A DNA stretch of 64,000 nucleotides from Gavia stellata (Eukaryota; Chordata; Aves; Gaviiformes; Gaviidae), in assembly GCF_030936135.1 (NCBI RefSeq), contig NC_082595.1, positions 84,124,451 to 84,188,450 on the forward strand, given 5' to 3'. Below the pieces are notes generated by a model. That model did not search any database. It worked only from the letters and a program-made list of their open reading frames with translations, and was not told the origin of the DNA. Below, in pieces: positions 13,803 through 28,000 of this stretch. Each line of letters opens with the position of its first letter. Position 1 is the stretch's first letter. Both the position numbers and the translations under genes were made by a program.

Positions 13803-16800
13803 GGGATTGTTTGTTCAGAATAAAAAAGTTATTTTTTTCCTTTTAATCTAGGGCTGGTTGAAAGTCCAGGCACTCTGTAAACTCCTCTCTAATTCCCTCA
13901 AGTAGCTCAAACTCTCTGGTATTTTACACATAGCTGAATTTCACTCCAGGCGCAGTAGTAGGCAATTGCTAAAGGAGCTCTAGGCAAACTGCACTGCCAT
14001 ACTTAGACTATTTTGTGGAAAGGGAGAAGGAACAAGAACCAAGGATCAGAAAAAGTGTGTTGAGAATTTCTTGGTGCTCTGCAACTAAGTGCAGACAATG
14101 CTTTAGGGCCGAAGTTGTATTTATTAGCACTCATATTCTGTTGGCCTTTATATGTGGATAATTCTCAAAATTAGTTCTATTCTAAACATCTCCCTGCATG
14201 CCAAGATTTTAATTGACATGTTTCTTAAACAGGATGTTTAGTCAGAGGTGAGCATAGATAAAACAGATTTTCTTCTTTCCCCCTACTTCTCTCTGTTATC
14301 TTCTTTTTTGTTCTCAATAGAACTCCTGGGACTGTAATACAGGGATCATTACTTAAAAAAAAAAAATCTCTTTGCATTTCCTGGTGTATATTGCACTGAA
14401 CAAATCTGCAAGGTTTAGCCACTAAACAAAATCTTTAGAAATCTGAAGTCTCTCTGATTTGCCAAAAGCCCAATATTTTTCGTATCTATTTAGAATAGTG
14501 ATGCAAAGACTATTATTACTCTTCCTTTTGACCATATCACCTCTTACAGTGTATTGCTTCACTTATCCTTTCTGCTTTATAATGTAAGATATAATAGGCT
14601 TTTTCATTTTCAGGGTCTTCCATGATCTCTCCTATCCTATCTATCATTTCACATCCACCATGAAGATGTCAGTTCTGTCCCTGAGTCTCTCACCCATCTC
14701 ATTTTTCAAATAATTTTCTTTGAAAATATCTTCCTTCCTCCTTCCCCAGTGTTTCAAATGAAATCCCTGACAATGCCTACAATAAAACTTTGCTGATCAC
14801 TCTTAAAAGGCCCTCAAGCTTCTCTTATTCATGTAATGACTGCAGGATTTTCACAATGGCTGGGTACCACTGCTACTATGTAAAGTTCTGAAGTTTCTTA
14901 GTTTCCTCAGATTTTCGTTCTCTGTCTGTCTCTGTACACTATTTCTTACGTTCAAATTCATAACTCCTGACCTGTAGGCCAAGGATCATTTCTTTGTTAG
15001 GTGTTTCCACTAGGCTTAGAATGATGCAGTCCTGGCTGCAATGCTGATCTGTGACTAGTAACAAAAAAACAAACAGCGGTAGGAAAAGTATCTTTGAAGA
15101 AAGAGCTAGTTATGTTCTCTGGCAAAAAAAAATCATTTTCTGAGACCCAAAATGCACAATAAATTATCCAGTTACAATTGGTTACACTTAGAGAGGAAAA
15201 TGTGTCATCAGGTCCCAAATTCATTTACTTTAGCTTGTATGAGTGCACACACCTGTTGAATAGCCATTCCAGAATGTCCAAATAAATAACTACTTCAGCA
15301 AAAGTAAAGCCTCCAAGAGAGTTATGTTTTAAAAAATTTTGTATTACTAGCTTTCGGAGTTGTGTGGCCTAGAAATTGCTCTAGAGGTACAATAGTTCAT
15401 TACTACAATAATGTCAATTTTAAAGGGGTTTTTTAGAAGCTCCAGAGAAAACGAGGACAGTTAATTAAGTCTCTATTTGTCATACAGTAATCTCAGAGAA
15501 GACCTGTTGGGTCTGTTGATGACTGCATAGTATGGGAAACACTTCATTTCTCAGTAGTGTTTGCTGGATCTGAACATCTTGTTTTTCTGAGAAGTAGAAA
15601 TAAAATGAGGTATATTCTATTTTTGTTGCACAGATGGCCTCACATAGTATGAAATATGAATTTTATAAGATGAAAAATATGTAAATAAGACATCAAACTG
15701 CTAATCAGGACATACTGAACAAAAACTAAGGACAGATAGTAAAGGAAACAATAAATGGGAACTCAGCTAGAAGAATTCAGTAACCATTGAACATTTGCAG
15801 ATGTTAATATAAGTGGCGACAAAAGGTAATTGTTTTTAAAAGTATTTTGTTCAAAAAGGATAAAAACAGATTAAAGTATATTTGTATCACAAATACAGTC
15901 CAAAAAAAAAGAAGTAAAATCATGTTGTTTTGTAAACAAAGGTAGCATTTATGTCTGAATTTGCAAATTATTTTGCAATTACTCTAATCTATTCTTGCAA
16001 CCAAAACTATGAAAATTACTTATTATTATGTTCTACATTGTGTAACATTTTATTAATGAGGATTTTGGTTTAGTCCCATGCCATTAAAAACAGAGCCAAC
16101 TTTTTACAGAAGAGATATTTGATCCTGTAAATACTTTCTTCATGCATAGGCCCACTGAATTCCAGTGAAATGTTCAGAACCAGACTAAAATACAGTTTTA
16201 AAACTGTAGACAAACATAATAAAAATACAAGCCTAATTAAAAGATAGCTAAGCCACAAAATTTGTTTTGAGGTGACAGTAATTAACACAGAAATACAGTT
16301 GAAATCATCTTCCCAATATAGGCCTAATTTTAGCAGCTCATACTCGTACAACTTCATTAAAATCCCTCTTGCTAGTGCCTCATAATATTTTAGAGTTGTG
16401 TTTTCCTGTAAAACTTGGTAAAAAAAAGTGAAGGAATTTATTTCACAGTCATAATGTTGAATTTAAATAAAATCTGGTTTTGAATACACAATTGTAACCT
16501 AGCCAATGAAATGTTTGTTGTCTCAGTCATTAATTTCATATTTAGGATTTACAGCAATGAGACTGAATGAGAGTTTCTTGACTGAATGCAAATTCGTCTT
16601 GGTCCTTCTTGTGGTCATCCTGTCTTCCAGCATATGCCCAAACTGCAATAAAGGAATGACTTCAGCAGGGTGCATACACAAACTTCTGCTGGCCTTAAAC
16701 AAGTGATCTTGAGTACTGGTAGGTGTCTGGCCCTGATACCACATAGGTAAGGCCCACCAGAGAAACTGCACCTAGAGCTAGTGGTTCCTACAACCCCGCT

Positions 16801-17041
16801 GTATGCCAGATCTGAGACAGGGCAAATGTGCATTGCTCTTTCTTTCTCCAGCATGCTTCTGGACTTCATATTCACAGACACCAAACTGAAATATGTGTCG
16901 TCGTTGGCTGAGCTGGCAAACAATATGGAGCTGTGCTGAGGCTTGGAAAGGCACTCCCACCTTTTACATGTAGATGGACTTAATGATTCTATCATTTCAT
17001 GCTATTGCTTCAGTATAATGGAGGGGAAAAATCAGGCTCCA
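13803..17041. other. Intergenic
   Basis: No recognisable gene or repeat. The 16,500-17,040 part has overlapping open frames on both strands without coding character. Confidence 0.65.
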
Positions 17042-19009
17042 AGTCACCTAAAGGCACAGGAGCAGGCAGTCCCCATGTGCCATAAGAAGAGCTGGCAGGG
17101 AGGACGACTGGCCTGGCTGAATGGGGAGATTTTGCTGAGACTCAGGAAAAAAAGGAGAGTTTATCACCTTTGGAAGAAGGGGCAAGCAACTGAAGAAGAG
17201 TACAAGGGTCTCGTTAGGTCATGCAGAGAGGAAATTAGAAAAGCAAAAGCCCAGCTAGAGCTCAATCTGGCCACGGTCCTAAGGGATAACAAAAAATGTT
17301 TTTACAAATATATTAACAACAAAAAGAGAGCCAAGCAGAGTCTCCATCCTTTATTGGATGGGGGGGGAACATTGCCACCAAAGATGAGGAAAAGGCTGAG
17401 GTACTAAATGCCTTATTTGCCTCAGTCTTTTAATAGCCACACCAGGTATGCTGAGGGTGTTCAGCTCCCTGAGCTGGAAGACAAGGATGGAGAGCAAAAT
17501 AAACTCCCCATGATCCAGGAGGAAGCAGTTAACGACCTGCTATGCCACCTGGACACTCATAAGTCTATGGGGCCTGATGGCATCCACCCAAGGGTGCTGA
17601 GGGAGCTGGCGGAGGAGCTTGCCAAGACGCTCTCCATCATTTATCAACAGTCCTGGTCAACGGGGGAGGTCCCGGACGACTGGAGGCTTGCCAACGTGAC
17701 GCCCATCTACAAGAAGGGTCGGAAGGAGGATCCGGGGAACTACAGGCCTGTCAGCCTGACCTCGGTGCCAGGGAAGATTATGGAGAGGCTCATCTTGAGG
17801 GCACTCACAGGGCACATGCAGGATAACCAAGGGATCTGGCCCAGCCTGTTCATGAAAGGCAGGTCCTGCTTGACCAACCTGATCTCCTTCTATGACCAGG
17901 TGACCCGCCAAGTGGATGAGGGGAAGGCTGTGGATGTTGTCTACCTGGACTTCAGCAAAGCCTTTGACACTGTTCCCCACAGTATTCTCCTGGAGAAGCT
18001 GGCGACTCGTGGTTTAGACAGGTACACTCTTCGCTGGGTTAAAAACTGTCTGGATAGCTGAGCCCAGAGAGTTGTGGTGAATGGCGTGAAATCCAGTTGG
18101 TGGCCGGTCACAAGTGGAGTCCCCCAGGGCTCAGTTTTGGGGCCGGTCTTTTTTAATATCTTTATCGATGACCTGGATGAGGGGATTGAGTGTTCCCTCA
18201 GCAAGTTTGCAGATGACATCAAGTTGGGAGGGAGTGTTGATCTGCTCGAGGGTCGGAAGGCTCTGCAGAGGGATCTGGACAGGCTGGATTGATGGGCCGA
18301 GGCCAATTCTATGAGGTTCAACAAGGCCAAGTGCCGGGTCCTGCACTTGGGTCACAACAACCCCAGGCAACGCTACAGGCTTGGGGACGAGTGGCTGGAA
18401 AGCTGCCCAGGGGAAAAGGACCTGGGGGTGTTGATTGACAGCCGGCTGAAGATGAGCCAGCAGTGTGCCCAGGTGGCCAAGAAGGCCAACGGCATCCTGG
18501 CCTGTATCAGGAATAGTGTGGCCAGCAGGAGCAGGGAGGTGATCGTGCCCCTGTACTCGGCTCTGGTGAGGCCACACCTCGAATACTGTGTTCAGTTTTG
18601 GTCCCCTCACTACAAGAAGGACATTGAGGTGCTGGAGCGTGTCCAGAGAAGGGCAACGAAGCTGGTGAGGGGTCTGGAGAACAAGCCTTATGAGGAGCGG
18701 CTGAGGGAACTGGGGTTGTTCAGTCTGGAGAAGTGGAGGCTGAGGGGAGACCTTATCGCGCTCTACAATTACCTGAAAGGAGGTTGCAGAGAGGTGGGTG
18801 TTGGTCTTTTCTCCCAAGTGATGAGTGACAGGACAAGAGGAAGTGGCCTCAAGTTGCACCAGGGGAGGTTTAGGCTGAATATTAGGAAAAATTTCTTCAC
18901 TGAGAGAGTGGTGAAGCATTGGAACAGGGTACCCAGGGAAGTGGTGGAGTCACCATCACTGGAGGTGTTCAAGGAACGTGTGGACAAGGCATTGCGGGAC
19001 ATGGTTTAG
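17042..19009 (+). pseudogene. Decayed CR1 ORF2 (reverse transcriptase)
   Basis: The remnant of ORF2 is readable mainly in one frame. It keeps reverse transcriptase signatures: GPDGIHPRVLRELAE from about 17569, NYRPVSLTS from 17738, FSKAFDTVPH from 17951, [11 protein letters not shown] from 18113 and the catalytic FADD at 18206-18217. The C-terminal region ends at a TAG stop at 19007-19009. Visible lesions are a 1-base loss in the G run at 17360-17367, a compensating shift between about 17,435 and 17,465, an apparent two-codon loss before FMKGRSC (near 17,850), and in-frame TGA stops at 18059-18061 and 18290-18292. The second stop fits decay of a CGA arginine codon. The element cannot be autonomous. 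Confidence 0.92.
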
Positions 19010-19092
19010 TGGGCATGGTGGTGTTGGATTGATGGTTGGACTTGATGATCTTACAGGTCTTTTCCAACCTTAATGATTCTGTGATTCTGTAA
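17042..19092 (+). mobile_element. CR1 non-LTR retrotransposon, 5'-truncated
   Basis: This is a roughly 2-kb CR1 LINE fragment. It starts inside ORF2 after the endonuclease domain, which is missing, and runs through the reverse transcriptase and C-terminal region to the typical avian CR1 3' end, ATGATTCTGTGATTCTGTAA, with no poly-A tail. 5' truncation is the normal outcome of CR1 target-primed reverse transcription. The exact 5' border is uncertain: similarity is clear from about 17,045, while 16,700-17,020 does not look like CR1. The element is higher in GC than its surroundings. Confidence 0.95.
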
Positions 19093-22000
19093 ATTAGAAT
19101 GAACAACTCTTTTTTATTTAAAAAATCAGCAAAATAGAGCTTGAGTAAATGCGATATATTCATAATTACTTTCCACAATAATGACAACAGCTACAGAAAG
19201 CTGAGAAACTGCTTACATAAAACCCCCACTTTGGGCAAGATTTCTCGGAAAAGAGGAGAGCCAGGACTTAGTTCAGCATAGCATTTAATCACATGTGTAA
19301 CATTTAATGTTAGCCTCATGTATAAATTCTTTGTGGTTTGGGGATCTAAATGGGGAAAAAAGCAACAAATAAATAGCTGAAATATTTTTCTTTAACATTT
19401 CTCTTTTCTATTTGGAAATATGTTAGGCGGGTCTTTGTTCCGGAGCTGAAACTTTTTTGATAAAGTCTCTCAAACTAAGCAAAGAGATACAAGAGGTTGC
19501 TACTAGTTCATGTAGAAGTGACTGCACTGCATGATCTATTTGAAGGTAACCACTGAGTCACCCTCACAGAGGATTTGACTGTTCACAAAGAAATCCTCTG
19601 TCTTTTTTTTATTCTGGACATCTGAGGGCTTCTCTAGTGTCACCAGATGATTCCTTTTCATCGGCTTGTTGGGAGATGTGACTCTCCTCCCATGAGCAGT
19701 GCTTCCAGCACAGTCAGGAAAGCAGCTTGATGCCACCGGTGCCTGCTTGGTGGGTCCAGTTAGAGGGATGCCTTGGGAACAAAGAGGGGCAGAAAAAGGT
19801 GCCAGAAGGCAGAGCAGCTGCTGATGCCAGCAAGGCATCTCAAAGCCTCTAGATTGTGGTGAGAAGCACACCCCACAGGGGATGAGAAGATCTGTGTACT
19901 GTCCCTGAGCCCACACCAGAGCAGGGATGATTATGGCTCTCAGCCTTGTAATTCCATTGCCACACACTTCACTAATATGCAAATGTACCGAAGGGTGGCC
20001 AAATATGCTCAAAGAAAATACCAGTGAGGAGATAAAATCAAGTCTGAATTAGCTGGCAGCCCCAGAGAAATTGTTCTCCTGTGTCTAGTAGCTGGAAAAT
20101 ATTTAGATGCTTGAAAGGCTGTTACTGGCTTGGGAATAATTAATTAACTTAATTTCACGGTGCTGCCTTCCTGAGTTTTTGTCAAAATAAATATCGATTT
20201 ATAAAGTTTTAAATGCCTACAAATACCTAATCTGTTTCATATCTTAGACTTTATTGTTAGCTTAGCTCTAAGTTTGAATACTGTTTAAACACCTCCATTA
20301 TAGGCAATAACAAGCAGTGGAGAAATTTTTCCTAAATGTACACACCTATGTCTCTTGCACTCTCACTGCAATACTGTTTCCCTTCAGTCTATGACATGAA
20401 TCTGAACCTGTACTTGATCACTCGAATGTACAGTAGTTCTGCTGATGTTTCTCAAATACATAAAATTAAATATACATACAAATCTTTCCATGTTTAAAAT
20501 CCTAATTAAAAATGAAATCAGTAGAGCAAAAGAAAGAAGAGAGTGAGGAACAGGAAGAAGCTTTAGTCTAAAACTGAAGATGAAAACTGTTGAATAATTG
20601 ACTACCAGACCAAGGAAGAGTACTGGTGTAGAAATTTTTATTGACTATTTATAATATAATGCATTGCAGAGGTCCCAACCATATTATCAACCCCATTCTG
20701 ACAACTGATTTTGAGAAATACAGAAGAAGCAGTTCTTGTCCCTGGAAGTGCAAGTAGAGACAGATGAGAGGGGAAAGATTGTTATCAACTTTATTTAAAA
20801 GCTGAAGAACAGAAGCACAGCCAGTACCTGTAACTTGCCTGGGTACAGGCAGGATGTCTTTTAACAGAACACTGATACTGATTTCCAGTCACCACATCAC
20901 TATTTTCCTTTTGATTTGTTCCTGGTGACCTCAAATTATAAATTTAGCAATGTGTCCTGGCCTGGAGAGCTTACTGTGTGAAAAAAACAAAACACCCAGA
21001 AAATGAAACCCACCCAAAGATTGCGGCAGTGGTAGGTCATAGCCTGTGTGTGGGTTCTGTTGATTGCTACCTCTAATCACTGCAGATTTTAACTGATTAT
21101 TTTCTGGATAGAAAGCATCAAGTAGAAATGGGTCTTCAGAGGTGATCCAAGAAGAAAAGGGCATCAAGAGAGTTGTCAATGTGTACCACATTTTATTATA
21201 TATATAGGACGACTCTTAGAAAGATGTGTATGAAATGAATCACAAGATTTTATAGTCCTGACCAGAGTAACAGAACATCTACTACCAGCAAAATCCTGGA
21301 GGTAATAAAACATTGATTTGCAGAGCTAAAGAGCAAAGCTTTTTTGAAACCGAGTTATTAGAAATTAAACAATAGATCTTCTAAGAAATTCACAATAGTT
21401 ATGTATGTTTTGCTCACACATGTTACCTCTGGCAGTGATTCTTATTAAGAATATGAAAGTAAGTTGCTATCATCATGCATCAGGTTTTTGTCCCAGTGAT
21501 TTTTTTCCCCCTTTTAAGTTCCATAAGGTTTCTCTTGAATTTTCTCTCTTCCTTATGAGCACTGCTGTTCTGTATTGTCTGGACTCAAAGGTCTTGAATA
21601 GTACCTTACAGTTCTAATTCTTGAAGCTGAAAAGATCATAAAATGAATCACCAAATGTTGTTGAAAGAGATGAACTCAGAAGTGCACTGTTTTTCAAGAC
21701 GCATAGCGAGGTATGAAGCCAATCTTTAACAAAATCTTTAACAAAAACAAAGTATCAAAGAAATAGCACCTTCTTACAATTTAATCCAGAGTATTAGTAG
21801 TGCTGGATTGTGATAATGTTAGGACCGACACATTGAACTCAATCCTGTTTGTATTTTCATGGTTTTGAACAAAAAAAAAGCAACAGGGTTCTATGACACA
21901 GCTGAATTTAGTAAAGTTAGTAGTATTGACTGTGAAAGCCAATGTTAGGTGCCCAGTGAACATTCTTCTGTAAGAGTGAATTTAGTTATTGGCTTTCTGG

Positions 22001-25000
22001 TAGCTATAAATGTAGTACCATTTTGACATGACAGTACCCCATCTTTACAATTTAACATTATAATGTAGAGTTTTAAAATGCTCTTATAGCATCAACTGCC
22101 AGGACACTTGCCTACGGAAATGTCTTTGAGAAGAGGTGTGGAAATGTGGATGGTGATCTTAACTTATGTTGGTCCAATGTCTACACTATGAATCTGGTAG
22201 ACTATAAAGATAGCTTAAAGCTATTTTAACTCCCTCAGTCATTTCTGTGCCAAAGAATAGGGTGGCAGATTTGAGAAGAAGCCTGCATAGATATAGATTG
22301 TGATAATATGGAAAAAATGGAAAATTGTATGTTAGAGTTTTTCACCAGTGATGACAAGCTTCAGGTACTTTCAATATTTTAAACAGTTTCATTTTCTGAA
22401 ATGCTCACTCAGTGTGTTGACTTCAGTGGTGACTATGAGCAGCCATTGTCTTTGATGACCACTGGTCTTGACAACCAGCATTGAAAATCTTCGTTCAGAT
22501 TGACGTAGAGGCATAATATCTACATAAAAAAGAGATTTTAAAAATTACTTAAGCATTCAAAAATAAGCCACTTTTGCAGGAACTGCTAAATCTGTTGCTT
22601 TTTTTTTGTTTTGGATTTTTTGCTAAACATGTTTTGTCTTGCTATAATGCTTTTCTCAGACTTTTGGTAAAAACACCAAAGGTCTGATGGAGGCTTCTGT
22701 ATTTTATGAATAGCTGGCTCATTTCTATTCCATATCCTACAACTGCAGGATTGAAGGATTCCTTGAAACTACTAGGAATGTAGTAGAAAGGGCAGAAAAG
22801 CCCCATCAGGAGGAATGAAGAGCTGTCTACTTCAAGAATTCAACAACTCAGGCACTAGGGAAGACTTGTCTGTTATTGTAGACACTGGAGCAGTTTATCT
22901 GCATGGCACAGTACAGTGTTGGCAGTACCAAGGGTAGCCTGGGGAACAGGGGAGAGCTGAACTCTGCTGAAAAGATGCTCTAACCTAGGCTACAAAATCC
23001 TGCTGAGAAGAACAGTGTATTAATTTAGGTGAAGCATCTACAACCTGTGCTAATGCACTCCATGTTGAAACAGTTATCCTCACTGGGCCATGTCTTGTGC
23101 TGTGTACATGCAAAGAAAGTGATTTGCTTGCCAACTGAAAATTAGAGGAAGAAACCAGCCAGGTTTCCTAGGCACTGAGCTGATGGCCTGACATCTAGAC
23201 TCTCATTTTCCTTGCAGAACAAGAGGTAGAGAACATGTGTAAAAGTGGAACTATCTTTCAGCACACTTGCCGTCTCTTGCTTTCATTTCACAGTTCAATC
23301 TGGTTTTGAGATGCTCTTTGGGGTTTATGTGATGTGTGAATCTTAAGCTGCTGTTCTAGATGAAATTTCACTTACACTTCCTGGTCTTACCCAGGCTGCA
23401 GCATGCCAGAGTATCTCAGAGTTTACCATTGTATTTTGCCCTCCATACCATAATGACTGTTCTTGAAATGCAAGCTTGACATTATCTGCTGTTGCTATTG
23501 AGCACAGAGAAATAAAAATCTGAAGTAGTCTAATGGAATGGCCTTTGAGCATTACAAATTTTGCTAACCCTGAAAAGCACATAAGGCAAACTTTATCTCA
23601 TTGCCACATTCAAACTTGTACATTTTGTTTGTAGCTCAAACCTCTGAATCCCTGGTACAATACACTGTACTTGTTTACAGTAGTTTCTGTATGATGCTAG
23701 CTAATTGGTATTACCAGCAGGGCATGTAACAATTATTTATGGTTTCTGTCTGTTGATTTCAATAAAAACAGGAGTTGTTCGTGCTGGGGTTTTACTGTTT
23801 GGTTGTCAAAACATAACACAATATTATTAAAAGAGTTAAGGTTAATTATGCATCCTTTTGAACCGAGAATTTACAGCAATCAAATTTTAGCTTCCAGATA
23901 CAGTCCAAGAGAGTAATATTAAAGTAATAAATTTTCTGGTAAAACTCTAAAGGTCCGTTAGTTTTGATTTTTAAATAACTGGCACCAGCCTAAGAAATTA
24001 CTGAGACCAAAGATGTAAAAAAAAAAAGTAAATGCTCTGGACTTTAATCTTTTTTCCTCCCACTTTTCAAAACATGGATTGAAATTTTGAGAAAAAAAAA
24101 TTTAAGGATACATTCTCTTAGACAGTATGGATTCAGAAGCCTCCCAATCTGGAACAAACAGATAGGAGCTCTCTTTGCTTTTCTGGCAAAACATTTTGGA
24201 GGACATTGCATTCAGCTGTAAATATCAGCATACCAGGAAAATGTCCACAAGATATAGAGAATTCATAGGAAAAAAAACAAAAAAAGAAAATAATAAGACA
24301 ATGTTTAAGGAGACAATATTTTAAAAACAAACTGATAAATTAAAGCAGCTGTTCTTTCCTTCCTTTCTTCTCTGGCTGATTGTCAAGGTCAGCTACAAAG
24401 ATTATTTCTGGAGAAAAATTAATTTGTTCTCTGCAAATCACAGGTGTAAAGTAGCATTTTGTAGGATGAATGATTAGAAGATCAGGGGATTTGAGAAAAA
24501 TAAAGCAAGAGCCAAATTGTTGGTGTAAGGTTATCCATAAAATAATAATTTTTAGGTCTTTTTTACTGCGTAAAAGTTTTTATATTTATCTATCTCCCTA
24601 TTTTACTGTTTTACCTAAACAATTCTCACACAAGTCTTTTGCCTTGTTTACTAGGTTGTATATTTGCAGATGGCTGTTCTTTATTCACTAATGTCCAAAG
24701 GGTTGAACCTCTTTCGGGCAGCAGCTGTCTTTCATACTGACAGTTTTCTGATCTTTTTGTCTCTGATGTTTTATTAGCAGCGGCCCACAAGCAACATCCT
24801 GTAGCCTGCAAAGAATATGATTACACATATAGCTATTTATAGCTAAAGTAGACATTTTGTTTGTTTGTTTGTTTATATTTATGGATATTTAGTCTTTTCT
24901 CCGTATCGGCCTCAGGTTGGCCAGGCCAACCTTTCTACCCTTTGTCTGTCTCATAATCATGAGAAAAACAACTGTTGAACATGATAGAGCTTTCATGTTT

Positions 25001-28000
25001 TCCATTTGCTGCCACAGCTATTTCCATGTTTGTGCAATTTTCATCATTGAATTGTTCTAGAGGGAGAATAAGCCTGCTTTTGCAGTGTACATACTGCAAA
25101 TTGATGTCATCAGCCTGTTGCATCTCTGCTAGGTTCTATATCACTGTCAGTCATTCTTTCACGGTGAATCAGAAAGGTGTTGTGAAGTAATCCATCATTC
25201 AAGTGACTAGCAGGAATGTGTTGAAGTTCCAGCTAGACCGGGATGGGACATACTATTTTATGCTGAACTCCTCTTTATATTTCTCAAATATTTACTAGAC
25301 TTGATGAAACAGAAAATTAGAATATCGAGAAGATGTTGCTGAAAATAGGCTTCCACTTCTTTGTTGTTACCACCTTCTGTGACTAAGAGTAGCCCGGACA
25401 CTTAAGTGTGAAGGATGAAACCCTGTCAGTGGGAGTTTTGTCACTGACTTCAATTGAAATGGAATTTGCTTGTGGTTGTGTCTCAAAATGTCACTGTAGG
25501 AAATGAGCCTGGCATGTGCTATTTATCTTAGAGGGATTAGAACATCACCCTCTTGCCACAGATCGACCAAAAATATGTAGCATCACAGGTGTCTCTCCTG
25601 TATGTCAATTCATTGATGCAAAACGTCAGATAACTGATATATCTATTACCCTATTTATCGAAAAAAATCATATTTTAGTTTTGGACTTCTGTTACTGAAT
25701 AGTAGCATAAAAATTTAATTCAGTCAAGTCTTGTATTTATTTTTAAACAAAGCTTTCAAAATCCAAAATTCTTTATGTGCATTAAGTTCAGTACTAAAAA
25801 TAAGATTTTTCTTTTATCTATTATTGAAATAATAGAACCTCTCTTCTTTCCATTTTTGCTCTTTTCACAACTAATGTCAAGAGTTTCATGTGATGGGGTT
25901 TCCTATATTATGCAAAAAGCTTGGAAGAAGATGGTAAGTCTTCGATTCATAAACTAATTCAAAGCAGGCAGTTCACTGTGTGAAGTTAATCTTGCAAAGA
26001 ACAGATTAATGCTGATTTTGTGACCCACCTGGGAGTATACTATGACTACTATCTATATTCCTGCTTGAATTGTAGGAGTATATTCATATTGATTCGTAAC
26101 AGTCAAAACCATGGTAACATACCAGTGTTCACTCTTGTATCAAACAATTACGTTTAGAAATAATCTTTTGAAAAAACTAGAAGGCATTCAGTTGAATGCA
26201 TCAGAATGTAATGTTCTGTAAATGTAAATATAATGTAAAAAGTAAATGACCAGTACTTAGGAGTATCATATAAAATTTCTATGCAGTAAAATTACGAAAA
26301 TGTACCTCCAGGTTCTGAGTTTTACTACTGATTACAAGAAAACATTACTTGCATTTCTTTAGCATAAATTAGGTATGTTTGAAAGATTACTGTTTCAAGT
26401 GTACAAATGCCAGCAAGGTGATGTATTCAGTATAGGACTCTATTTATGCATTTATTTCAAGCTCATTTGAGGGACATAAGTAAAGCAGCTGAAGTGGACT
26501 CATTTTATGCAAAATAAAACTATAAAGATAAGTAGTCATGATTAAATAAAGTGAAAGAGCAAGTGAGTAAACTAATTGGGAAATAAGCACTGGCCAGAAT
26601 GATAACTCTACACAAAACAGTTTTTCCACCATTCAGTGTTTTATTTCAGAGGATATTAAGAAATATGTTAGTGCCTTGCATTGGTAAGCATGAAATAATA
26701 TTGGCAGATATTATAGAAAGTAAAATTTTTAGTGGTCTATTTAACAGTATAAATTGACAGTTTAATTGACAGCGTAGTCAACAAGTCTCTGATTCAAATT
26801 AATTGTTCCCATCAGTAAATTCACTGCATCACGGATGCCATTCTTTCATCTACAGAATAGGATCTAAACACTGTAGACATCTAAATGTAGATGGATCCCA
26901 GCCAAGAAAACAGTTACTAATTATGTATTCATTTATACCTTCTACAACATTGGGATCTTTAGGTTAGAAACAACTTGTTTTGTCTTCTGTAGAACCTGCC
27001 ACTCATAAAGCAGACATAAAGCTAAATCCACTTTAGGACACAGCCACCACTTATGTACCCGGGGTAAAATACAAAATAATACTTAAATGTCCCTAATGCC
27101 TATATTTCTCATGAAATTTCCTCAGACATTTCAAACTCTGTTTCATGTATGACAAGGGCATAAGTTTTTCTTCCTATCTGCCTTGTAAGGCCATCTGAGA
27201 TTCATAAACTCTGGGTCTTGGCGTCTATGAGGAATTTGGTAGACATGTTCTGAGTATAATTAGGAAATGGCCTGGAGTTTTACACACAGTGCAACTTACT
27301 TTTCAGTGAAAATTCATTCAGTGATGCCTAAGGTTTGGCATAATAATTCAGCCATTGAAACTTAGAAAATGACTGAATTTTGGTCTAGAACTATTTCAAC
27401 GTGAGTCTACAATTCCTGTTTTCCATGGTGTGTCCCAATAGCCACACTATTTGTTGACTGCTAATTCTATGAAATGCAACTCTGTCAAAACTCCATGGAA
27501 TCAGCAACGTGAACTTTTGGGCAATCAGCAGCCTGTCTTTCTTGCCTAATCTCTTAAATTCTCAGTCTGGAGACCCTCTTCTGGGGTTAGAGTGTAAGAT
27601 CACAATTTTAAGATTAAGTTTGAGGACATTTTTGTTTCCAGAGAGCTGCTTGATGTTTTCTCAAATTTCCTGGGAAAGTGACTTCATTTCCCAGCTCAGA
27701 ATTCAAATTCCATTTCTGAATCTGGACGCTTGCCTGCTAGACATCTCAATGTGAAGAATTACAGTGCCTACTGCCTTTTTCTGTCTGCCTGTGACGTCCT
27801 GCATGGAATATGGAAAACAGGAACATGGAATATGAATGTTGGTGTCTTATGTGAACCACAGGAAAAACAGATGTTTCCAAAGAGTGTCATTGTATGAAAT
27901 TTCTTCTTCAGTGGCTAGTGTGAGAACAGAAACGAGAACACCAGTTTATAGTGTAATGGACATACTACCTGGGAAATCTTTGGTGTCTGTTTCCAATACT

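Noticed and set aside
18131..18919. A 262-codon minus-strand frame
   Set aside because: It is the antisense shadow of the CR1 reverse transcriptase region.
22878..22892. VDTGA-like codons resembling a retroviral protease active site
   Set aside because: The frame lacks the usual residues on either side, stops soon after, and no gag or pol sequence is nearby; chance is the simplest explanation.
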